Shown piece by piece: positions 7,042 through 15,758 of a DNA stretch of 37,134 bases (the stretch's first letter is position 1; each line of letters starts with the position of its first letter). The translations under genes were made by a program, and so were the position numbers. The stretch spans positions 1 to 37,134 of the forward strand of contig JAFGTC010000171.1 in assembly GCA_016934335.1 (NCBI GenBank). The letters are read 5' to 3'. The notes below the pieces were generated by a model that was given only the letters and a program-made list of their open reading frames with translations, made no database searches and was not told the origin of the DNA. This stretch comes from Candidatus Omnitrophota bacterium (GTDB lineage Bacteria > Hinthialibacterota > Hinthialibacteria > Hinthialibacterales > Hinthialibacteraceae).

Positions 7042-10000
7042 ATGTTTGTTGTCGTTATCCTTACTCTCATTCTCAGCCTTGGTTCATTACCCGTTGCCGC
7101 GGAAGGCTGGCCGATGTTCCGGGCGGATGCGGCCCGCAGCGGCTATACCGATCAATCGCTGCCGGAGCAATTGAAATTACGCTGGACGTATGCCGCCCGC
7201 CACGCGCCCCGACCGGCGTGGCAGGCCCACGATACGCGCATGGATTTCGACCATGCCTATCAGACGGTTCTATCGGATGAGACAGTCTATTTTGGCTCAT
7301 CGGCGGATTGCAAAATCTATGCGCTGGACGCCGGTGCGGGCGAAGAGAAATGGTCCTTCTTTACGGACGGCCCCGTGCGTTTTGCGCCGGCGATTTGGAA
7401 AAACCGCCTATTTGCCGTAAGCGACGACGGATTTTTGTATTGTCTCGATAAAAACACAGGCCGTCTGATCTGGAAGAAATATGGCGCCAACGAAGAGCGG
7501 CGCATCCTTGGAAACGATCGCATGATTAGCAAATGGGCGGCTCGCGGCGCTCCATTGGTGGATAACGATACAGTGTACTTCGCCGCCGGGATTTGGCCCT
7601 CGGAAGGAATTTTCTTTCATGCGCTCGACGCCGAAAGCGGCGCAGAAAAATGGACGAATGAGGATTCGGGAGACATGGAGATCCTGCAGCCTCATTCCGC
7701 CATGTCGAAAAGCGGAGCATCCGCGCAAGGCTATCTTGCCGCGGGAATGGGGATTTTATTGTCACCGACGGGGCGCGCCGTTCCCGCCGCCTTTGATGAA
7801 CAGAATGGACATTTCAAATATTTCCACTTAAACAAATACAGTCCCGCCGGCGGATGCTCGATCGTCGTCGCCGGGCGCGGCTTCTTCAATGGGGGAAAGA
7901 TCTTCGATCTCCAAACCGGCGAGTTGATTCAAGATTTGAAGGCCAAGGATCTGGTCGTGATTCCCGGCGGGGCGGCCGCTTTGTTCGACAAAAAAATTGT
8001 CGTCTATCAATGGATGGATGTGGAAAAAATAGATCGCAAAGGCAAGAAATATACCGTCCGTCAATTGCAGGAAACGGCGTCGATGGAGACGGAAAATGGC
8101 GGTCATGCGATGATCGCAACAAATAACCTGATTATCGCGGGCGGTTCGGAATCGATCCAGACGTTCCGGCTCTCCAATCAGGAAACGACTTGGAGAGCGG
8201 CGGTTCAGGGAATCCCGAAGGGATTAGCCGTTGCGGATGGAAAACTCATTGTCAGCACGGATCAGGGAATGATTTACTGCTTCGATGAAGAAGGAAGCAA
8301 AGCGCCGGAGACTATTCGAGCAGACATTGACGAATCTCCCTATGGAGACAGCGAAAAATTCGCGGAGCAGGCGGAAACGATTATCGAGCGCTCGGGCGTC
8401 CGCCATAACGGCTTCTGCCTGGATTTGGGGTGCGGAGACGGCGCGTTGGCCTATGAACTGGCGAAGCGCACCGATTTGCATATCTACGCCGTCGATTCCG
8501 ATCCCGAAATGGTCAAGACGGCGAGGCGAAAACTGGACGCCGCCGGACTGTACGGCGTGCGCGTGACGGTTCACCAAGAAGATCCAAGATCGATGAATTA
8601 TCCCGATTATTTCGCCGATTTGATCGTTTCCTCTCGCTCCATTCAGGAAGGCGATTCATCCCTTTCCATCCAGGAGGCGGAGCGCATGCAGCGGCCATGG
8701 GGCGGCGTGATGATGATCGGCGACGCCTCCACTTGCCCCGTGCAAGTGCGGGGGCCCCTCGAAAAAAGCGACGGCTGGACGCATCAATACTATAACCCCG
8801 CCAACACGCTGTGCTCTAACGACGCGGTCGTTCAAGGGCCGCTGGGCATGCTGTGGTATAAAGATAACACCTTGAGAATGGCGCAGCGTCACGGCCGCCC
8901 GCCGGCGCCTCTGTTTCATCGCGGAAAAATGTTCATAGAAGGCCTCGATGCGCTTCGCGCCGTTGACGCTTACAACGGAAGGATCTTGTGGGAGCATCCC
9001 TTGCCGGGCGTCTTGAAGCAATACGACCAAGACCACCTGATGGGGACGGCGGGAACGGGAAGCAATTTCTGCATCGCCGATGACCGACTCTATTTGCACA
9101 CGCAAGATCGCTGCCTTTGCATCGACGCCGGGAACGGAGAAACAATCCGCGAATACGCCGTCCCCGACCTGCCGGACGGGAAAGCGGGGACATGGGGGTA
9201 TATCGCCCGCGCCGGGAACATGTTATTCGGATCCCTGGCGAACACGGACCATATCGTCAAGTGGCGCTACCTCCAAGGAGATATGAGCGGTCAGTTCACC
9301 GAATCTCGCGCCTTCTTCGCCATGGATGTCGAAACCGGCAAAATCAAATGGCGCTATGACGCCAAGGATTCCATCCGGCATAACGCCGTCGCCATCGGGA
9401 GCGATGCGGTTTATCTCATCGACCGCCCCCTGGCGGAATTTGACCGAATTGATTTTGACGCCGCCAAGCGCCGCGGCGAAACCCTGCAGCAGCGCCCCGG
9501 CGTTTTAATAGCATTGGATAGGGAGACAGGCGAAGAACGCTGGCGAAGCGAAGACGATATATTCGGGACTATGCTGGCTCTCAGTGAAGCGCACGATGTC
9601 TTACTCATGACCTGTCAGCCTACGCGCTTCAGCCTGAGTTCTGAAGTGAACGGCCGCATGGCGGCGTTTCATGCCTCAAAAGGTTCTCGAATATGGGATA
9701 TTCAAGCCGACTACGCATCCCGCCCCTTAATCAATGACAAAACCATCTATGCGCAGCCCAGCGCCTGGAATCTTCTAACCGGTGAAAAAAACGAATTTGA
9801 ATTTTCCCGATCCTACGGCTGCGGGACGCTGGCCGGATCGAAGAACATGCTGGTTTTCCGTTCGGGAACCCTCGGTTACCGCGATCTGCAGAATGATAAG
9901 GAATTGAAAAATTACGGCGGCATCCGCTCCGGATGCTGGATTGACATCCTCCCCGCGGGAGGATTGGTCCTGCTTCCCAATTCGGCCAACGGCTGCGTCT

Positions 10001-10047
10001 GCAGTTATTTGATTCAGGCTTCGATCGCCTTGCAGCCGATTCAGTAA
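7042..10047 (+). CDS. Secreted PQQ-type beta-propeller protein with an embedded SAM-methyltransferase domain
   Basis: 1001 residues with a signal peptide (1-20). Residues about 21-430 form a first eight-bladed-type propeller with repeats such as ALDAGAGEEKWSF, CLDKNTGRLIWKK and ALDAESGAEKWTN. Residues about 434-565 are a class I methyltransferase-like insert: CLDLGCGDGALAYELAK, with the glycine-rich loop at 461-467, followed by VDSDPEMV (acidic D485/D487 after strand 2) and FADLIVSS. A second propeller follows, about 575-1000, with AVDAYNGRILWEH, AMDVETGKIKWRY and ALDRETGEERWRS. I see no heme-binding CxxCH motif, so PQQ-dependent dehydrogenase activity is not shown. The arrangement resembles proteins I know from planctomycetes, of unknown function. 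A methyltransferase beyond the inner membrane would lack SAM, so the insert may be structural, or the topology differs. Confidence 0.85.
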   Translation: MFVVVILTLILSLGSLPVAAEGWPMFRADAARSGYTDQSLPEQLKLRWTYAARHAPRPAWQAHDTRMDFDHAYQTVLSDETVYFGSSADCKIYALDAGAGEEKWSFFTDGPVRFAPAIWKNRLFAVSDDGFLYCLDKNTGRLIWKKYGANEERRILGNDRMISKWAARGAPLVDNDTVYFAAGIWPSEGIFFHALDAESGAEKWTNEDSGDMEILQPHSAMSKSGASAQGYLAAGMGILLSPTGRAVPAAFDEQNGHFKYFHLNKYSPAGGCSIVVAGRGFFNGGKIFDLQTGELIQDLKAKDLVVIPGGAAALFDKKIVVYQWMDVEKIDRKGKKYTVRQLQETASMETENGGHAMIATNNLIIAGGSESIQTFRLSNQETTWRAAVQGIPKGLAVADGKLIVSTDQGMIYCFDEEGSKAPETIRADIDESPYGDSEKFAEQAETIIERSGVRHNGFCLDLGCGDGALAYELAKRTDLHIYAVDSDPEMVKTARRKLDAAGLYGVRVTVHQEDPRSMNYPDYFADLIVSSRSIQEGDSSLSIQEAERMQRPWGGVMMIGDASTCPVQVRGPLEKSDGWTHQYYNPANTLCSNDAVVQGPLGMLWYKDNTLRMAQRHGRPPAPLFHRGKMFIEGLDALRAVDAYNGRILWEHPLPGVLKQYDQDHLMGTAGTGSNFCIADDRLYLHTQDRCLCIDAGNGETIREYAVPDLPDGKAGTWGYIARAGNMLFGSLANTDHIVKWRYLQGDMSGQFTESRAFFAMDVETGKIKWRYDAKDSIRHNAVAIGSDAVYLIDRPLAEFDRIDFDAAKRRGETLQQRPGVLIALDRETGEERWRSEDDIFGTMLALSEAHDVLLMTCQPTRFSLSSEVNGRMAAFHASKGSRIWDIQADYASRPLINDKTIYAQPSAWNLLTGEKNEFEFSRSYGCGTLAGSKNMLVFRSGTLGYRDLQNDKELKNYGGIRSGCWIDILPAGGLVLLPNSANGCVCSYLIQASIALQPIQ

Positions 10048-10105
10048 GGTTTTTAAATCGCATGAAAGTCAAGGAATTTCGAATAGATTGATAACATCTA
10101 CGATC

Positions 10106-10113
10106 AGAAGGAG
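10106..10113 (+). promoter_or_regulatory. Ribosome binding site deciding the start at 10121
   Basis: AGAAGGAG lies 7 nt before ATG 10121. An upstream in-frame TTG at 10088 would place this site inside the gene and put eleven extra residues before the signal peptide, so 10121 is preferred. Confidence 0.75.
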
Positions 10114-10120
10114 CGATTCC

Positions 10121-11443
10121 ATGCACGGCAGTCAATTTAGACTAACTCTGTTATGCCTCATTCTGGCCATCCAAGCAGGCGTGATCTCCGCGGCGCATTC
10201 CAGCGAAACCGGGGCGTCATCGCTGGAGGGCGTCTTCTGCGTCAAGGATTTCGGCGCGCTGGCCGACGGGCAAACCGACGACGCGGCCGCCATTCAACGA
10301 TGCATCGACGCCGCGGCCGAAAAAGGCGGCCAGGTTTATCTACCCCCCGGAAGATATCTGGTCAACGGCAGTCTCAACGTAAAAACAGGCGTTGTCGTGA
10401 AAGGCGCGCACGAAGCGCCTTTGGCGATCGAACCCCTGATCGGCACGATTATCATGGCCGTCGGCGGCCGCGACGACGAGACGGCCCCTGCCCTTTTCGA
10501 AATGGGACATTCCAGCACGGTAACCGGTCTGACCGTCTGGCATCCCGAACAAAAGCCCGACGACATCCATCCCTATCCCTGGACCTTCCATCTCACCGGC
10601 TACGACAACACGGTGGAAAACGTCACTCTCATCAACAGCTACAACGGCATCCGCGTCGGGCCGGAAAACAATGTCCGCCACCGCATCCGCAGCGTCTATG
10701 GCTGCGTGCTGCGCCGGGGGCTATTCGTAGATCATTGTACGGATATCGGCCGCGTCGAAAACGTGCAATTTCACTGCCACTGGTGGTCGGCTAAATCCGT
10801 CGGCGGGGATTGGGAGCCGGTTTACAAATATATGTATGAAAACTGCGAAGCCTTTGTTTTCGGCCGAACTGATTGGGAATATGTCACCAACAATTTCGTC
10901 TTCCCCGCCAAGATCGGCTTCCGCTTCATCAAAACCGAGCACGGCGCCTGCAACGGTCAGTTCACCGGCAACGGCGCGGACGCCTGCGAGACCTCCGTCT
11001 TGGTGGAGGAAATTCAGCCGATGGGGCTGCTCATTACCGGCGGCCAGTTTGTCGCCTTCAACGGGGAGAATCCCATCGAACTGGTCGTGGCGCCAACCTG
11101 CACGGGAAGCGTACGCCTGGTCAACTGCGCTTTTTGGGGGCCTTCCAACCACAACGCCTTGATTGAAGGCAAGGGATTTGTTTCCTTTAACGACTGCTAC
11201 TTCAGCAACTGGAAAAAAGGAACCGAAGAGACGCCGCTTATCATCGCTAAATCAGGGCGTCTTCAAATCAACAACTCGTCCTTCGCCACCGCCCAGCCCA
11301 GCGTGGAACTAGGCCCGGAACTGCAGCACGCCATCATTCAAGGCAACAACGGCGTCAACGGCGTTCGAGTCATCAACAACGCCAAACGAACCATTATCGT
11401 GAACAACGAAGAACCGGTGAATTCCGAACCAGTTGATAAGTAA
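10121..11443 (+). CDS. Secreted pectate-lyase-superfamily right-handed beta-helix protein
   Basis: 440 residues with a signal peptide (FRLTLLCLILAIQAGVISA). The mature N-terminus has the hallmark of the Pectate_lyase_3/GH28-like family: VKDFGALADGQTDD, then AIQRCIDAAAEKGGQVYLPPGRY. Beta-helix rungs follow to the end, with many Asn, His and Gly turns such as VTGLTVWHP, VENVTLINSYNGIRVG and VRLVNCAFWGPSNHN. Members include polygalacturonases, polysaccharide lyases and epimerases. The twin Asp catalytic motif of GH28 is not evident, so the reaction is unassigned. It follows the PQQ-fusion gene on the same strand after 73 bp and ends near a strong terminator-like hairpin. Confidence 0.85.
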   Translation: MHGSQFRLTLLCLILAIQAGVISAAHSSETGASSLEGVFCVKDFGALADGQTDDAAAIQRCIDAAAEKGGQVYLPPGRYLVNGSLNVKTGVVVKGAHEAPLAIEPLIGTIIMAVGGRDDETAPALFEMGHSSTVTGLTVWHPEQKPDDIHPYPWTFHLTGYDNTVENVTLINSYNGIRVGPENNVRHRIRSVYGCVLRRGLFVDHCTDIGRVENVQFHCHWWSAKSVGGDWEPVYKYMYENCEAFVFGRTDWEYVTNNFVFPAKIGFRFIKTEHGACNGQFTGNGADACETSVLVEEIQPMGLLITGGQFVAFNGENPIELVVAPTCTGSVRLVNCAFWGPSNHNALIEGKGFVSFNDCYFSNWKKGTEETPLIIAKSGRLQINNSSFATAQPSVELGPELQHAIIQGNNGVNGVRVINNAKRTIIVNNEEPVNSEPVDK

Positions 11444-11507
11444 CGTACCCATGCAGCTGCGCGATGAATTCCCTAAAATCGTTGCGAATCTTTCACCCAG
11501 ATAAAAT

Positions 11508-11544
11508 ATGCGAATGCCTCTCATGGAAAGAGAGGCATTCGCAT
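11508..11544. terminator. Perfect 15-bp hairpin between convergent genes
   Basis: Arms 11508-11522 and 11530-11544 are perfectly complementary around a 7-nt loop. The hairpin lies between the ends of the plus-strand beta-helix gene and the minus-strand oxidoreductase. An AT-rich tract flanks it on the left, which gives a short U-rich run on the minus-strand transcript. It is well placed as a bidirectional terminator. Confidence 0.75.
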
Positions 11545-11596
11545 TGAATCCCGGCTGACTATCCATCTCGCCGCGCCGCTGATTGACGCACGTTGC

Positions 11597-12907
11597 TTAC
11601 AGGCGCCATGGCTTGCGCATGGGGCGCATCAAACGCTTATTGGCTTCATGATTGCCGATGAAGACTTCCCGCTGAGAATCGAACAATAGTTTTTCCTCCC
11701 GGCGAATGGCGATATCGCTGATATGGCAAAGCGCATCCCCTTTAACCGCCGCGCCGACAGGGCAGATGGTTTCTTTCCGGCTGCGGACGCATTCCAGGAA
11801 GTTATCGACATGATTGCTGCTTTCGTAGAGAGGCCGCTCGATGCGGGCGTCAAGAAGGTTCTTCGGAGAAGCGTCAATTTTTCCCCGCCGTACATAAACC
11901 CATCCTTCCGTCCCTTCAAAAGCGGTTCCGTGGCTGCTGTCGTCGCTGTATCTTTTTTTCCACTCAGCCGCCGAGGCGTCGCCGCGAGAATCAACCGTCA
12001 CGCCGCCTTCGATCTGAATCTTTACATCCCAGGTTAAGGCCGTGTCGCACACGCCTTCGCCGGGAAATTTTCCCCGGCCTTCGATTTCCCAGGTTCCCTG
12101 AAAATAATCCTCCGCACCCCATAAAGCGATGTCGATGGGATGAATTCCCCAGCCGGCGATGAATCCTAAAGCGTAATCGGATATAAACCACCAGAGTTCG
12201 TTGGAGCAGCGATTTTCGGTATACGGCGTGAATTTCGACGGGCCAAGCCAGAAGTCGTAATCGAGCCATTCCGGAACCGGGACCTGCGCCGGACTGCCCC
12301 CCTGCGAGCTGCCCGGCGACCAGACATGGATCGTATGCAGATCGCCGATCAAGCCGTTGCGGACGATCTCGCAGGCTTTCCGGAACAGAGGATCGGATCG
12401 CTGCTGCGTGCCGAATTGAAAGATGCGGTTGTGTTGATTCACGGCGGCGCGCATGGCCTGATCTTCTTCCAGCGTCAGCCCCATGGGTTTTTCCATATAA
12501 ACGTCTTTGCCGGAGCGAACGGCGGCGAGCGACGTCAAAACGTGCCAATGATCGCAGGTCGCCACCAGGCACGCATCGATATCGCCGCGAGCGGTCAAAT
12601 CGCGAAAATCGTGATAGGCCATGCAATCCTGATTGCTATAAAATTCATTGACCAGATTTTGCTTCTCTTGGAGCACGTTGCTTTTTAAATCGCAAAGAGC
12701 GACGACCTGGCATTGAGGATTCCGTAAAAAGCCTCTCATGTCGCCCGTTCCCTGGGGGCCGATGCCGATGCATCCAACATTGATCCTGTCGTTGGCGGCG
12801 ATTCGGTTCTCTCTCCCCAATACGCTTGCAGGAATATATAGGAAGGACGAGGCGGCCAACGATGACGCTTTCAAAAAGGAGCGGCGGTTAGATCGATGAT
12901 TCTTCAT
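11597..12907 (-). CDS. Secreted Gfo/Idh/MocA-family oxidoreductase with Tat-like leader
   Basis: 436 residues. The Tat-like leader NRRSFLKASSLAASSFLYIP (7-26) precedes the Rossmann domain with VGCIGIGPQGTGDMRGF near 44-60. The EKP motif in KDVYMEKPMGLTLEEDQAM (catalytic Lys140) and GWGIHPIDIALWGAEDYF in the substrate domain are typical of this family's exported subgroup. The Gfo/Idh/MocA protein at 1926-3209 is related but clearly distinct, with a different leader and glycine loop. An AGGAGAG ribosome binding site just upstream supports ATG 12907. Substrate is unknown; a sugar or sugar acid released by neighbouring enzymes is a reasonable inference. Confidence 0.88.
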   Translation of the reverse strand: MKNHRSNRRSFLKASSLAASSFLYIPASVLGRENRIAANDRINVGCIGIGPQGTGDMRGFLRNPQCQVVALCDLKSNVLQEKQNLVNEFYSNQDCMAYHDFRDLTARGDIDACLVATCDHWHVLTSLAAVRSGKDVYMEKPMGLTLEEDQAMRAAVNQHNRIFQFGTQQRSDPLFRKACEIVRNGLIGDLHTIHVWSPGSSQGGSPAQVPVPEWLDYDFWLGPSKFTPYTENRCSNELWWFISDYALGFIAGWGIHPIDIALWGAEDYFQGTWEIEGRGKFPGEGVCDTALTWDVKIQIEGGVTVDSRGDASAAEWKKRYSDDSSHGTAFEGTEGWVYVRRGKIDASPKNLLDARIERPLYESSNHVDNFLECVRSRKETICPVGAAVKGDALCHISDIAIRREEKLLFDSQREVFIGNHEANKRLMRPMRKPWRL

Positions 12908-13110
12908 TTTTCTCTCCTACGAAAGATCTGTATTTTTCCCTCATAAAAATCATACGCCGGTTTAACAATCAAAAACAAGAACTCCCGCCCGTGATAGTGA
13001 AATTCAAGATATAAGATCATGCTCTTAAATTCATGGAATTACAAATCTTCTCTCCACATTTCACCCGAAAATGAAAACCGGTCAAAGCCTGAATCTATGT
13101 TATCTTTCGA

Positions 13111-15507
13111 TTATTGCATTGAGTAATCGATTGAAATGACGGCATAAGCGTCCAATCGTTCTAATGTGCATGAGACGACATTTTGTGTTTTGAATTCCCA
13201 TTGCATCGCCCGGTCCTCCCTCCCCGGGACATGTTCATAAACCGCCGTAACCTTGACGCGATCTTGGATGGGAATGTTGAGTTCAAGATTCTCGACAGGC
13301 ATTAGATTTCGCTCCTCCAACGAAGCCGCCAAAGGAACATTTTTGTTGACCAGATGGACGACAATCCTTCCTTCGGTTCCCTTTCGGCGATCATACATTC
13401 TATGCCGGACGCCGCTTGCCTCCCACGGATCCGTCAGATGGGGATTTCGAGACAGAGCTTTTGCGATGAGAGGCGTCAAAGGGCCGGGATCGAGATAACG
13501 CTTAAACCACAAATCTTTATCCAATTGGGCCAGAAACGCATATTTTCTGAATTCCGTCTGGACGGGAAGCATATCCATCTCGCCCGAGTGGGCGGCCTGA
13601 ATTCCCGGTTCAAAAAAAATTCCATCATGCGGCAGCGCATCCGATAAATGCTCAAATTGAAAAACCGCCCCCTTAAATTTTAAGCGGCTCATAAGTCCAG
13701 ATTCATTTCTTGGACGGCAGAGCATGTCATACGCTCCGCATTCACGGATGAGAATTAACATGCCGCCGCCGGCGGAAAACGCTTCCAGCGCGTCTAACTC
13801 TTGATCGGATAGAAAGGCGGTATTCGGCAAAATGACAACTTGATAGCGTGAAAGAGCCTCGGCCGTCAAATCTTCTTCGATGATATGTTCGAAGGGTATT
13901 TGCTGGTCGGCTAAATAACGGTTTAACGCATGGATCATGCGGATGTGTTCAACATTCAAGTAATAGACTTGATCGAAAAGATGCGCGAGCGCCACAGAGG
14001 CGGACGCATGATATCCGTCATAAAGATCGGAATGCTCCCGAAAAAAGATCTGATATTTTTTCTGAATCTCCGGATCATGAAATGTATCCACCAAGACGCC
14101 GCCGCCCGAAGCCGCCGTCTCTGCGAGAGCGACTTCTTCGATGTCCCTGCCTTCCATCTTGTAAGGTAAATGCATGGCGCGGACGCCGTTCGCAAAGGCA
14201 AAACGGAGTTCCATATCGTAATCGAGCAGCAATCCCGGCGCGATTCTCCCTGTTGTGAAGCCTTCTTCAAACATTTGCCATTCACCGCCGGTTTTCCACC
14301 GCTTCATATCGTGGCCGTCTTCCGCCCGGCCGGCTGCGGCGATAACCCGCTGCATGGTTCCCCAATTAGGCATGAGAAAAAAATCGGGATTTTCCCTTCT
14401 CCCCGCTTCCCTCATTTCACTGAGCATATCGCCGATGCTGGCGCTCCAAAACATCATTGTCTCCGCCCAGCGCAAACGTCCAATCCTCGAATGTAACGCT
14501 GGATTTTCCAAGCGTACATTTTCAAAAGTCGGTTGAACGCCGGGTTGAAGAACGTTTTCGGATAAGAAAGCGGCGGTCTCGCCGGTCAGCATTCCTCCTC
14601 CTGCATTATCGACGTGAACGGGATCGAGAGATCCGACTGTGTCAAATGGAATGCGCCGTTTTTCCGGTGGATATTTTTTCTCCAGCCATGGGATGAACTC
14701 CGGAAACGTGCGCGCCCATAACCTCGCATCACCCTCTGCGTAAAGGCGGATGTCAGAATAATCGTCCGCGCCGAACGCCTCTTGAAATTGTGAAAGAGAA
14801 TATTTGTTTTTAAGGTATGTCTGAAAATGTTCTTCGCAATGTTGACAGTAACAGTGAATAATGCAGTTGTCGATAAAAAAACCGTCAAATCCAATCTGCG
14901 CGCTAAGCCGGGCTTCGTTATTGCAGAAATCCCTCCAGTAGGGACTATTGGGACAGGGTGCATATCGTAAGCGGTCCGCTGGCTGGCCCCGGCCGAGAAA
15001 ACACATTCGCTTGTAATTATAATGCAGATTCCCCGACGGCTCTCTCTGCATCCATTGCAATAACTCCGGCGGTTTCGGTCCAAGACCTAAGAAGGAAAAC
15101 GCATCCCAACGGTCGTACACTTCCCAGGCCCCCGTACGCTTTTCATCGTTTCCAATGATGGTCTGAATGCACAGATACGGCGTAATCCAGCGTACTCCTT
15201 TTTCGCGCAGGCGGGTTAAAAAGTCTTGGATTTGTTTTTGATAGGCTTCGAAAGATACGTCCATGGGATTCATCGAACCGCCAAAGCCTTTCAAATAACG
15301 CAAATCAGCGCCCGGGTGATATAAATCGGGGGAATGCTTCTCAAAATGGGCAAGAAATTCCGGGCTGCGGTGCTGAGCAGGCGTATAGTCAATGATATAA
15401 ATGAAAGGCGTTTCGGTTTTGGCGTCTAAGGCAAAACCTGTATGGGAACACAATCCTGCCATCAAGAAAATAAGTATTCGCAGTATGCATTGAATGCCTT
15501 GGTTCAT
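13111..15507 (-). CDS. Large secreted glycoside-hydrolase-like protein with beta-galactosidase-type GATase-like domain
   Basis: 798 residues from ATG 15507, which is preceded by AAGGGGGGCG and gives a proper signal peptide (LRILIFLMAGLCSHTGFA). An upstream in-frame start at 15567 adds 20 residues before it. The N-terminal half looks like a TIM barrel: FIYIIDYTP, GVRWITPYLC, then IGFDGFFIDNCI (Asp213) followed by CYCQHCEEHF (Cys219, 221, 224). This Cys motif after a catalytic-loop strand is familiar from GH42-like proteins. Residues about 505-615 resemble the trimerisation/GATase-like domain: LNRYLADQQIPFEHI, YQVVILPNTAFLSDQELDAL and GGGMLILIRE. A C-terminal beta domain follows. I cannot assign a CAZy family or substrate. 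It is divergent from the toroid protein. Confidence 0.65.
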   Translation of the reverse strand: MNQGIQCILRILIFLMAGLCSHTGFALDAKTETPFIYIIDYTPAQHRSPEFLAHFEKHSPDLYHPGADLRYLKGFGGSMNPMDVSFEAYQKQIQDFLTRLREKGVRWITPYLCIQTIIGNDEKRTGAWEVYDRWDAFSFLGLGPKPPELLQWMQREPSGNLHYNYKRMCFLGRGQPADRLRYAPCPNSPYWRDFCNNEARLSAQIGFDGFFIDNCIIHCYCQHCEEHFQTYLKNKYSLSQFQEAFGADDYSDIRLYAEGDARLWARTFPEFIPWLEKKYPPEKRRIPFDTVGSLDPVHVDNAGGGMLTGETAAFLSENVLQPGVQPTFENVRLENPALHSRIGRLRWAETMMFWSASIGDMLSEMREAGRRENPDFFLMPNWGTMQRVIAAAGRAEDGHDMKRWKTGGEWQMFEEGFTTGRIAPGLLLDYDMELRFAFANGVRAMHLPYKMEGRDIEEVALAETAASGGGVLVDTFHDPEIQKKYQIFFREHSDLYDGYHASASVALAHLFDQVYYLNVEHIRMIHALNRYLADQQIPFEHIIEEDLTAEALSRYQVVILPNTAFLSDQELDALEAFSAGGGMLILIRECGAYDMLCRPRNESGLMSRLKFKGAVFQFEHLSDALPHDGIFFEPGIQAAHSGEMDMLPVQTEFRKYAFLAQLDKDLWFKRYLDPGPLTPLIAKALSRNPHLTDPWEASGVRHRMYDRRKGTEGRIVVHLVNKNVPLAASLEERNLMPVENLELNIPIQDRVKVTAVYEHVPGREDRAMQWEFKTQNVVSCTLERLDAYAVISIDYSMQ

Positions 15508-15673
15508 CGAATCGCCCCCCTTGAAAATTGGATTTTTCATATCGAATGATGAAAAAAAGTTGACCATTGAAACGTCATGTATGATCTTATCATATCCGCA
15601 TTGCGCTTAGAACTAAATTTTAAAGTGCGACATTTTTTTTAGCGCTTTGAAAACCTTTCCTGGATTTTTTTAC

Positions 15674-15702
15674 TTGCAACGTAAATATCCAGATGATATA
15701 AC
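15674..15702 (+). promoter_or_regulatory. Sigma-70-type promoter for the alpha-toroid gene
   Basis: TTGCAA (15674-15679), a 17-bp spacer, then TATAAC (15697-15702), 56 bp before the ATG at 15759. Both boxes are close to consensus with ideal spacing. A T-rich stretch lies immediately upstream, and AGGAGA at 15748-15753 is the ribosome binding site. Confidence 0.55.
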
Positions 15703-15758
15703 AACACAGAATATAACGATGTTCTGATTTACGATGTTTGAACATATAGGAGAATGAG

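Noticed and set aside
12540..12556. TTGGCACG on the minus strand as a second sigma-54 site
   Set aside because: Lacks the GC pair at the required spacing and lies inside the Gfo/Idh/MocA gene; the same holds for the TTGGCACG near 4262-4269 and 2862-2869.
11991..12626. 211-codon Arg-rich open frame on the minus strand
   Set aside because: Same strand, other frame, inside the Gfo/Idh/MocA gene; Arg-rich low-complexity product typical of out-of-frame translation.
13107..13130. TCGATTA/TAATCGA inverted repeat at the end of the 798-aa gene
   Set aside because: Short AT-rich arms with a 10-nt spacer and no T-run; too weak to call a terminator or operator.
15731..15750. Partial match (TGAACATAT) to the palindrome at 19770-19783
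   Set aside because: Only a half-site, next to the ribosome binding site of the toroid gene, without dyad symmetry; chance is the simpler explanation.
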